DNA from: Zygnema cylindricum
Lineage: Eukaryota; Streptophyta; Zygnematophyceae; Zygnematales; Zygnemataceae
NCBI GenBank assembly: GCA_037447655.1
Contig: JBBHKE010000926.1
Span: 54,496 to 118,495 of the forward strand
Length of the DNA: 64,000 nucleotides
Direction of reading: 5' to 3'
The translations under genes and the position numbers were made by a program. Position 1 is the stretch's first letter; each line of letters starts with the position of its first letter. Of this stretch, positions 55,505-64,000 are shown piece by piece. Under the pieces are notes generated by a model. That model ran no database searches. It was not told where the DNA came from and saw nothing but the letters and a program-made list of their open reading frames with translations.

Positions 55505-55760
55505 TAGGGTTTAAGGTTTTCTTTACGACAGTTAAGAGTTAGGGTGAACGTAAGGTTTGGCTTACGGTTAGGATCACGGTTAGGGTTAGATTAGATTAGG
55601 GTTAGAATTAATGTTAAGGTTCGGGTTAATGTTAGGGTTGGGGTTAGGTTTTCTTGACACCTTAAGGTTAGAAGCTAAATTAAAAGTTGCAACTTCGATT
55701 TAGGGTTGCCACGTCATGGTAAAGCTAGAGCTAAGGTTAGGTTTTCCTGCCTAAATAGTG
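55505..55760. repeat. Second degenerate telomere-like tract
   Basis: GGTTAGGGTTAG, GTTAGGGTTGGGGTTAGG and related units recur between non-repeat segments. The quality is similar to 100-360, consistent with interstitial or subtelomeric repeats. Confidence 0.6.
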
Positions 55761-55874
55761 TGAGAGTTAAAGGTACAATTATTGGTCATGTTGAGAAGCT
55801 TTGCAGGTAAGGGTGGGGCTATAAAATTAGGTTTTTGAGTTATTAGAGAAGGAGAGCTAGAGATTGAGGGAGCC

Positions 55875-56480
55875 GTTTGCTCTCTCTCCCTCTCCCTCTC
55901 CATCTCCCTCTCCCTCTCCCCCTCCCTCTCTCTCTCCTTGCCCCTCATTCCCTCTCAAATACAGTGGCAAAGGTAGATGGAGAAGGGGACAAGGGTAAAA
56001 AGGTGAGGGGAGTTTATGGGGGGAAGGAGAGAGCGAGAGTGAAGGGGAGAAGGAAAGAGAGAGGGAGGGAGGAAAGGAAGGAGGAAGGAACGGAAGGAGG
56101 GGGGAGGGGGAGGGGGAGAGGGAGAGGGAAAGAGAGCAGGAGGGAGGGGAAGAGAGGGGGAGAGGGGGTGAGAGAGGGAGAGAAGGAGAGAGAGGGGGAG
56201 AGGGGTGAGAGAGGGAGAGGAGAGAGAGGGGGGAGAGGGGTGAGAGAGGGAGAGGAGGAGAGAGAGGGTGAGAGAGGGAGAGGAGGAGAGAGAGGGTGAG
56301 AGGGAGAAAGGGAAAGGGGGCGAGGAGCGAAGGGGGAGGGGGAGGGGGAGGGGGAGTTGGAGGGGGGGGGGAGAAGGGGAGGGGGAGGTAGGGGGAGAGG
56401 GGGGGTAGGGGGAGAGGGGAAGGGGGAGGGCAAGGGAGAGGGAGAGGGAGGGGAGAGGGAGAAAGAGGGAGAGAGGGAGA
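55875..56480. repeat. 600-bp polypurine/polypyrimidine tract
   Basis: A pyrimidine block (CTCTCCCTCTCC, 55875-55950) is followed by an almost uninterrupted G/A tract (about 56020-56480). It gives long Pro/Leu/Ser frames on the minus strand (55857-56559) and Glu/Arg/Gly frames on the plus strand that are low-complexity artefacts. Confidence 0.85.
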
Positions 56481-56880
56481 TGATAAGATCGATAGCAGCA
56501 AAACTCACCCAAACAGAAGCACTAGCACAACAAATTACACCGCCATACACATAATACATTCGACCATTTCACATACACTGTTGAAACGATTCTCCCACTC
56601 TCTCTCACTCAATAATTCTAACTTAGTCTCCAAAACATAAACACTACACCGCGAATCGTTATTAGCGTGTAAGTTTTTTTAGGGGAGACGGAGAAAGAGG
56701 GAGAGAGGGAGATGATAAGATCGATAGCAGCAAAACTCACCCAAGCTGAAACACTAGCACAACAAATTACACCGCCATACACATATAATACATTCGACCA
56801 TTTCACATACATTATGTGGAAACGATGCTCTCACTCTCTCTCACTCAATAATTCTAACTTAGTCTCCAAAACATAAATAC
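56456..56880. repeat. Direct ~190-bp duplication around a MITE terminus
   Basis: GAGAAAGAGGGAGAGAGGG through CTCCAAAACATAAA occurs at about 56456-56640 and 56690-56875. The family A terminus CACCGCGAATCGTTATTAG lies between the copies (from about 56647) without a matching right terminus. 56881-57170 holds nothing recognised. Confidence 0.7.
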
Positions 56881-57174
56881 TAGTATTCATGCCACTGAAA
56901 AGGTGCCCCACTAACACTCCATTGCAAAGTAAGAGGTGGACACTTCGACACCATAGTGACCCGAAATAGTGAGTTGGACCGAAAGTGCGGTTCCACGCAA
57001 CATTAAATATCAAATGAAAGAAAATGTGCCGCTAGCAAACTGCGGTATTGAAAGAACAAAGCCACAGCATACCGATACAATTACGTGGACAAGAAATCCT
57101 TGCCAATACGTTGATTCATCGAAAAACCGATTCCACAATGTTTCCCATGTGGAATCCCCTCACATCATAGCAAG

Positions 57175-58140
57175 CTTAGCTTAGGTTTGCCTCTTACAAA
57201 TACATCTTGCATAGCTAACTTAGTAGGCATGTCAACTGCCTCTTCAACAGTAGGAATAAAGACAAATTCTAACTCCATATCTCTCACAAGATCTTGAATA
57301 ACATACTATTGAGTCCTAATATGTCGTGTCCTCTTATGAAACACAAGATTCCTAATTGATGTCGTAAAAGTCACGCTGTTTGAAAAGACTCGTACAACAA
57401 AACAGATTTGCTTAACTCTCTAAGCATGTTTTCTCCAAATGAGTAGCCATTGCCGCATGACAAGCGGCCATACATGCGGCCTTTGTAGAACTAAAGGCCA
57501 CAATTGTCTAGAGCCAAGAACTCCTCGAAATTGTCGTTCCACCGAATGCGAATTCATAATTAGAAGTCGTGTTTTCGAAATCAACATCTCCTCCACCAAT
57601 CTATATCACAAGGCCCAAAAACACCCCTAATCTCCACTCAATTGAAACACCAATCCCATACTCAATGTGTATACCAAATATAGGGTGAATCGCTTCACGA
57701 CCTAAGGAATATTTTACAATGCCTGTAAATACTTGCTAACAATCAAACGTCTACCATAATATCCAACCTCTTTCCAACGATAAGGTACTTGAGGCATACA
57801 ATGGCCTCCTATTACGAAACGTTTACTTCTCCCTTCACATACACGCCCGAATCTAACTTTGTCTTTACAAATCCGAATTCCAACCACACTTTGTTAATGT
57901 GCACGTACTAGGTTCGCAATGCGTGCTTCAGTCGATTGAGCGATTTCCATAACTGCGGCACCGTTCCAAGCTTTGCCGTCACCCTCTCACAAACTTTCAC
58001 GAACCGTTTCTCCTCAAGATCCCCTTTTGAAAACGTCATCTCGTCATCCATCTGGTGAAGATGTTCCTCTCCGGTTGTTGTGAAGGCCACTTTCACCAAA
58101 TCAACATTTGCTTTGTGAGCACATATTTTCATATATTAAA
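57175..58140 (-). pseudogene. Decayed Copia pol fragment (RT to RNase H)
   Basis: The minus strand at 57908-58132 reads HQMDDEMTFSKGDLEEKRF then LWKSLNRLKHALRT. These align with HQMDVKTAFLHGDLEE and KSLYGLKQAPR of Copia RT. Further on (57175-57560) pieces such as PLSSTKAACMAA and NLVFHKRTRHIRTQ, then VDMPTKLAM, recall the Copia RNase H tail. Multiple stops and indels. It is more diverged than C1-C3 and a separate lineage. Confidence 0.6.
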
Positions 58141-58497
58141 CTCCCTCTATCAATTGAATTCTAAGTGTTGTGTATCGTTAAGGTTTTGGCGACAATCGAT
58201 ATGTCCCTTTTTTGGCTTACCAATAATCGATGCATTGGAACGATATACTAGTACTGGTGTTATCGCGATAAAAAACGGATAATATCGGTTTTTCATCGCA
58301 ATAACACCGGTACCGATGATTGTACGGTTTATTCCGTATAGCTGTACAGATACCTGCACATACTAAACTCCCCTCATACATAGTACAAAATAGATTGTCA
58401 TACGTGGCATGCCACGCTATATACAGTAAGTAATATAATATATTATAAAGTACTATTATATAGCGTACTGTACATTTTTCTACTTATTGCTTATACG

Positions 58498-58859
58498 TAG
58501 TGTTGGGTATCGAAGACCTATTGCCGATATTCAATATACATCCAATTTTAGGTATCCGATAATCGATATATCGAATCCATGTACCTAGAAGCAAAATATC
58601 CAGTTATTTATGCGATTTATTTTTTTTCGATTTTTTTTTTCAAACCCCCCCCCCCCTGTCCCTGTGGCGCGCGCTCCGGGGGGGGGGGGGTCGTACGATT
58701 TTCCGTACTTTAACTGTACGAACACCCATTTTTTGCGATATATATCGCCATGATATATGTTGGTCTCGGTACGATATATCGAGGAGTTTGCTTGATCGAT
58801 ATTCGATATATCGAATATCGAAATTATCGCGATATGAATTTACCCGATACCCAACACTA
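58498..58859. mobile_element. Family D TIR element (inner, 362 bp)
   Basis: Perfect 15-bp TIRs TAGTGTTGGGTATCG and complement. The 8-bp flanks CTTATACG (58490-58497) and CTTATAAG (58860-58867) differ at one base. It contains a C12/G13 hairpin at 58645-58690 and dense ATATCGAATATCG palindromes. Confidence 0.78.
58645..58690. repeat. C12...G13 homopolymer hairpin
   Basis: Twelve C, a 21-nt GC-rich spacer containing GGCGCGCGC, then thirteen G. It is a potential very stable hairpin or quadruplex-forming site inside the 362-bp TIR element. Confidence 0.85.
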
Positions 58860-59324
58860 CTTATAAGGAATTTGTTGGTTTCAGAGCGATATATCGGGAA
58901 CCCTCATCGTTCGGTAACCGATAACTATCGGTATCGATATCGCGATAAGTTTCTTGCCGATACACAACACTAGAAATTCCTTACAAACGAGCCGCGCCTT
59001 GTACTTTATCACATCACTTGACGATCCTATCTTTGTTTTGAAGACCAATTTTACATCAATCTCCTTCTTTTAGTTGATAATTCAACCTCCTCCAAATTCC
59101 GATTGTCAACCACTAACTTGTACTCCTTTTTGCTTGTTAACTTCCCACTTCATGTCCTAACCACCAAAGTGTTTCGCTTCAATTTAAGAGAGCAGGTCCC
59201 CTGACATATTTTCAAATTCTAATTTTTGAATGGCTTCTCTCTAGGCCGACGAGACGGTATTGAAGAACTCGGCCAGCTGATGGGAAAGTGTCCCTTTCTT
59301 CTTCCTTTCCATCACTCTTTTGAA

Positions 59325-59374
59325 GAGATTGAAAGAGAAAGAGAGGGAGAGAAAAAGTGAGAGAGAGATCCCCC

Positions 59375-59414
<40 letters not shown>

Positions 59415-59981
59415 TCCCCCTCTCTCTCTTTCCCCTCTCTTTCCCCTCTCACCTATGTTTCTCTCTCTTTTTCTTAATTTTTTTTTGCTAATATACTTTT
59501 TGTATTTTTTTGTACTTTTTTCTTTTCTTTTACTCTACCATTTGAATACATAATATAAATAGCAGGATAAATTAAAAAGCACGATGGTAACCCATCTGAG
59601 TCAAGGGGTACAAAAGGGGTGGCATGGCCAAAACTGAAAAACTACAATAAAAAAACAAATAGAGCGATGGGAACACAACAAAAAAAGAGAAAAGAAAAGA
59701 AACAATCAACAAAGAAAACATAAACACCCAAACTCAAAATGAAAAGCACGTCAACCCACAAAACCAAGGCTACAACCCCCACCCCAAATAAATTAAATAT
59801 CTACGAAAAGCAACCCCGTAAGTCCCCCCAGCCTGGTGGAGCACGTTGAGGGAGTTCTCTCTTTCCCCTCTCTTTCCCCTCTCACCTCTCTTTCTCTCTC
59901 TTTTTCTTAACTTTTTTACTAATTTACTTTTTGTATTTTTTGTTCTTTTTTCTTTTCTTTTACTTTACCATTTGAATACAT
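59325..59981. repeat. Microsatellite block and direct ~125-bp duplication
   Basis: (GA)n, (CT)n and (CA)n runs at 59330-59415. The segment CTCTCTTTCCCCTCTC through CCATTTGAATACAT occurs at about 59425-59550 and again at 59857-59981. No gene is recognised in 58973-59830. Confidence 0.7.
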
Positions 59982-61900
59982 GGGAAAAAAAGACAAAGAG
60001 GAAACTGAAATTTGGACTCGTAAGGAAACAAAAAAAAAGGAGAAACAGTGCGAAAGAAACAAACACACAAACAAGGCCAAGCCAAGAAAACACATTGACA
60101 GGAACTACAAACACGTAAACGACAACAAAATAGCTTACCCAAAACATAACTACCGCATCAAGCCTCAACATATCTTATAGGTCTTACAAAAGAAACAGGT
60201 TGAAGATCCATAACAGCAATAGCTGATCGAAGGAGGATATAATCTTGCACTCTATAAATCTTCAAATAAAGTTGACAACAAATTGAATTAAGGACCGAAA
60301 CGGGAGGTTTTCGAAGGCCCCTCGTCCCGAAAGAATTCCGACCACAAACTAGTGAGGAACTCATCCAAAGCAACTCCCAAGCAACCAAATATCTCAACCG
60401 CCATTGGAATAAAGTCATCCTTTAGCATTGCAGTGTGTATAATTACACTCCTCTCTATGTTCTTCAAGCTCGGCCACTCTAATATAGGTCGAGCCGTCTG
60501 ATGAATGACTGTAACTAAGGAGGGTTTCTTTGTAATAATGCACGAATTGTGAACGCATTTTTGACATCCTTTCCAATAGGTGACAATGGATTTTTCGTTC
60601 GAAGTTCGATGACTCTTGTTGGATGACTTTCCAAAGTTTTTGTTTTTGTCTATATACATAATCATGAAACTGCGCCCAAGTTTGGAAACATTGGTTTTGA
60701 TGATGCTTGTGCGTATCTTAAGCTCCTAAAAAGATGAGCGTTATTTTAGTATTATTATTGTTTAAATTGCGACAAAAGATGGACTGTAGACAATCTAAGG
60801 TCACAACGATTGTAAACCACCCGAGTTCATGGAAATAAAAGAAACGATAAGCCAAAACAAAACCGAGAAACCGAGACACGGGCGGAAACAAACTATAATG
60901 AAAAACATCGCAAAAAAAACTAAAAACAGAAACTAACACCACGAAACATTGGTATGCACGAATGCAAAACGATATGTTTGCCTTAGTGCATACCAATGTT
61001 TAGTATGGATACCAATGCAAACATAACGTTTTGCATCATCATTCCTAAAAAAAAGATTCGCCTCAAGATCTTTTTGCATTATCATTACTAGAAAAAAAAT
61101 AAAAAAGGCCATCAAAATCTGTTTCAAGTCGTTCCTTTCCCAAAACGGCCAAATTTCGTATGGAAGTCGAATTTTTATCATTATGTCATACACAATAATA
61201 CAACTCCATAAAAGTAAATCTCAAAATATATTAAACAGCGTAAATTAAAAAGCCACGATGTACACAAAGTTTGAAAAGACACTGTGAAACAATAGACTAT
61301 ATAGACACCCCTAATCCCTCTCAACTACTACTTCATCATTTTTCCTCTCTACCACTCCCTCTTTTTCCACATTCTTTTCTTCGACAACCAATTTACTTTC
61401 TATAGTAGCCCAGAGTACAAAATCGACAATATCGACCAATTGAGAAAAACATCTGATTGGCCACAATTCTCGAAAATAACCGGAAAATCCTTTTGTAGGA
61501 AATTTCAAACCTCTTAGTGGGAAAATCCCACTTAACCCCATTTAGTCGATGAGTTAAAAGAAAAGTTAAACCAAACATGTCTTACAACCTCACTAATTAT
61601 GCATGAACTAGAGACGACTTTTCAAAGTAACCGTCTCCATAGTATATTGAATTCAGGCGGTTGCTTTGGCATGTCCACCGGGGGGGACGCGACGAGAAGG
61701 CGTTCGCATGGTAACAAACTCCTCGGCGGCTGACGGGTGAATACCGACCTGAAAAAAAAAAAAAGTTATGAGAATGATATGTTTTGTCATAAGTATGTTA
61801 CGAGAAGTTTTGTTATAAGTATGTTATGACTAGGTTATATTCTCTCGTAAGAATGTTATGAGTACGCTATGTTTTGTCATACTGTTAAGATTTGTCTAAA
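59830..61900 (-). repeat. Dispersed repeat R, inverted copy
   Basis: The complement of the block order listed for 51281-52760: TGGAGCACGTTGAGGGAGTT (about 59837), the 60288-60665 ORF, a TTGTAAACCA to CTGAAAAACCGA-like segment (60800-60880), GCATACCAATG (about 60987), a CATGTCCACCGGG segment (about 61668), ~30-bp TTATAAGTATGTTATGAC units (61765-61875) and TTTGTCATACTGTTAAG (61875). Confidence 0.6.
60288..60665 (-). pseudogene. Fragment of a repeat-encoded ORF (IPMAVEIFGCLGVALDEF)
   Basis: 125 codons with PSLVTVIHQTARPILEWPSL, then DDFIPMAVEIFGCL, ALDEFLTSLWSEFF. I recall an IPMAVEVFGCL segment in the tail of RT-associated ORFs repeated in bryophyte and streptophyte-algal genomes. The next expected piece (FYRQRLSMTLQRVQAS) is found in the forward copy of the same repeat at 52605. 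No catalytic RT motif is present in this fragment. The identification is tentative. Confidence 0.4.
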
Positions 61901-64000
61901 ATCATTTATAAAAAATTATTTCAACTTCTGTAATCAATGGCACCGATTGATAAAGCAGTAGCATGATAGCAAAAATCTCAAGTTGTGACTTTCTACGATC
62001 AATGCTGTAAATCGATGGTTTGAGGGTAAAATAGGACCTCTTAGTCAAAGACTAGACAGACATAACTGACAAAGTCCATAAAGAACCCACAAGAATTTGA
62101 CCATGTAATAATAATGATAATAATAATTGTTTTGTATAAAAAAAGGTGTGATGATTGGCCCAGATTGTACACAATGTTGCAAGGGAATGTAAAACATATT
62201 GAGATGCGTATTGTATCAGATCCTACGATAATCGATACAGGAGGAAAAGGACCACAGTGTTATGTACCATAATAGACCCATGATATTAGATTATCGCAAA
62301 CGGGCCACTGCTTTTAGATATAATCATAAATGGGCCCATGATAATGGTAGTAAAAGGATCATAAATGAGTCCATAGTATTAGACGTGGTAATAGATACAT
62401 AAAAAAAGAAAAAGACTTTATTGCATAACTCGCGATGGGTAACCCATTAAAAGTACAAAAATAATTGAAGGGAAATGTTTTTGAGGAACATTAAAGGCTA
62501 GAGATGAAAAATTATACAAACTATACGTAAAACAGAAACTAAAATCATTGAAGAAAATGGCTACTACCTCTAGAATTTCCTCTATAACCTAAACGAGGTT
62601 AATGCGAAAGAGGACAGCATATACATACAGAAGCAAGCCATGAAATGGGACAATAAGAGGGAGGGAGGGAGGGCCGGAGAAAGGTAGGAGGGAGGGAGAG
62701 TGGGAGGGAGGGAGAGTGGGATGGAGGGAGAGAGGGAGAGAGGGAGGGAGGGAGGGAGGGAGGGAACTTACCGTAGAATCAAAATGTTTCTTTGTGGCTC
62801 CAGCTTTCAACGCAACCGCAATTCCCTGAAAAGAAATCCCAATTGTGAACTCGAAATTGGTCTCCATCGTGAATTGTATTTAGCATTAATAACACTAATT
62901 CAGTGCCCGTTCTTTTTGCTCTCTAACCAAATAATAGAGTGAAAAATACTACTTGGTTGTTTTTTATTCACACTAATTCTTTAAATGGATCAAAAACAAC
63001 CACGTCAATCGGAATTAATTCAATATTCATTTAGAGTCAAGAACACTAAAATAAAATCCAAGCTGATGAATTCTTTACTCTGATATTTATTTGTGCGTTT
63101 AACCCATACTATACGTATACTAAGTAGACTTTTAAAGTATAATACGCATTTAGAATAAAGAAACCACATATAATGTTTCCAACTACACTACTACTACTAC
63201 TACTTCCAGTACTACTACTACCTACCACCATTCCCCACTACCCATTTCTTCCTTCCATTCCTACTTACCTACCCACCTTCCTTCTTCATTTACTATGATG
63301 CAAAATTTATATTATGCAATTTCAACAAAAGTGCAAATTAGAAGACTAGATATACATAACAATCTTGTGTACTACAACATTTATTTCTTCTGGAGTAAAT
63401 AACGCCAATTCGGTTAGACGTTCTTCTGACCTATAAATAGTGTAAATAGTGCCGCTAAACAGTATTAATAACACTAATTAAAGCTGTGCATAAGAAACTT
63501 TCAAGTTATTTTGCCTTATGTTTTATTCCTGATTATAAATTGACCTTAATTTTGACAACAATTTTAACGAGTAGACTCATAAATATATAATACTTTAATA
63601 TAATATTTTAATGATGGTGATGCTTAAGTAAAACTTATTATTATTGAATAGTACTCTAATAGGAATGAACGGTGTAATAGTCGTCTCATGCAAAATGATC
63701 GACTTCAAACTCCCCCTCCATCCACTCACACAAGAAGGGAAGAAGAGAGAGGGAGACAAGAAAGAGAGGGAGAGAGGCAGTGGAGTGAGGGAAGCCCCTT
63801 CTCCATCACTTGACACAAAGAAATACAAACAGACAAGAACAAGAGAGAGAGAGAGAGAGAAACAAGAACAAGAGAGAGAAATGGAGAGGGAGTGAGGGAA
63901 TCCTCCTCCACTCACACACAGAAACACAGTACAATAAAGAGCGAGATGAGAGAGAGGGAGAAAGAAAGGAAGAAAGAGAGGGGGGGTGGGAAGACCAAAA
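61901..64000. other. AT-rich region with purine-rich simple repeats, no gene recognised
   Basis: GGGA-type tract at 62655-62764 (GGGAGGGAGGGAGGGAGG), a CTA/ACT trinucleotide patch at 63187-63225, and GA-rich tracts at 63735-63890 and 63940-64000. The rest is AT-rich with short frames only. Confidence 0.6.

Larger units (their letters stand above)
58163..58972. mobile_element. TATCGATA-rich TIR element, family D (outer)
   Basis: Left AAGTGTTGTGTATCG (first base drifted) and right CGATACACAACACTA. The interior has CGATAT, TTATCGCGATAA and related motifs. The 8-bp flanks (TGAATTCT, GAAATTCC) are only partly alike. A TAGTG start and the 8-bp TSD of the nested relative suggest hAT affinity. Confidence 0.65.

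Noticed and set aside
55857-56559. Long overlapping frames (up to 214 codons) in the purine tract, Pro/Leu/Ser or Glu/Arg/Gly-rich
   Set aside because: Low-complexity translation of a simple repeat, open in several frames on both strands.

Overview
This is a repeat-dominated stretch of a nuclear eukaryotic genome, most likely from the green lineage. The evidence for that is plant-style mTERF-like coding sequence, LTR retrotransposons whose primer site matches the anticodon arm of the plant-type initiator tRNA-Met, and a Ty3/Gypsy element carrying a DNMT3-like cytosine methyltransferase, a combination reported in charophyte algae. No species can be named from the sequence alone. No tRNA, rRNA, CRISPR array or bacterial-type operon was seen. 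The only host-like gene is an mTERF-family pair, and both copies are broken.

Layout. 1-7.1 kb: degenerate telomere-like repeats, a PIF/Harbinger-like TIR element (552-3151) with two hAT-like elements nested in it (644-1284, 1749-3028), several short TIR elements flanked by TA, and a GC-rich tandem array. 7.1-19.8 kb: Copia element C1 (minus strand), inserted in that array and itself split by Copia element C2 (11566-18007, minus strand, TSD TTTTG). 19.9-22.0 kb: a TA-flanked TIR element carrying a solo LTR. 24.6-25.5 kb: a large foldback element with an 8-bp TSD. 27.0-33.5 kb: Copia element C3 (plus strand), same family as C2 and one frameshift away from an open polyprotein. 34.2-45.9 kb: a TATCGATA-rich TIR element interrupted by a 10.9-kb Gypsy element (34418-45284, minus strand). 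Its polyprotein order is gag, two zinc knuckles, aspartic protease, DNMT3-like methyltransferase, reverse transcriptase/RNase H, integrase, PHD finger. 45.9-48.2 kb: further TIR elements, including a Harbinger-like element nested in its own relative. 49.8-54.5 kb: two tandem mTERF-like genes, both minus strand. 55.5-64 kb: telomere-like tract, long purine tracts, a decayed Copia fragment, nested TIR elements and an inverted copy of a repeat that also lies between the mTERF copies.

The window records several rounds of nested insertion, and target-site duplications, and in one case an empty sibling site, fix many boundaries to the base. The main biological interest is the Gypsy element, which combines a cytosine methyltransferase (a DNA-modifying activity) with a PHD finger (a likely chromatin reader) in one retrotransposon. 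Every autonomous element here carries frameshifts or stops, so all are probably inactive copies. All comparisons were made by eye and family assignments rest on recognised motifs, not on searches.
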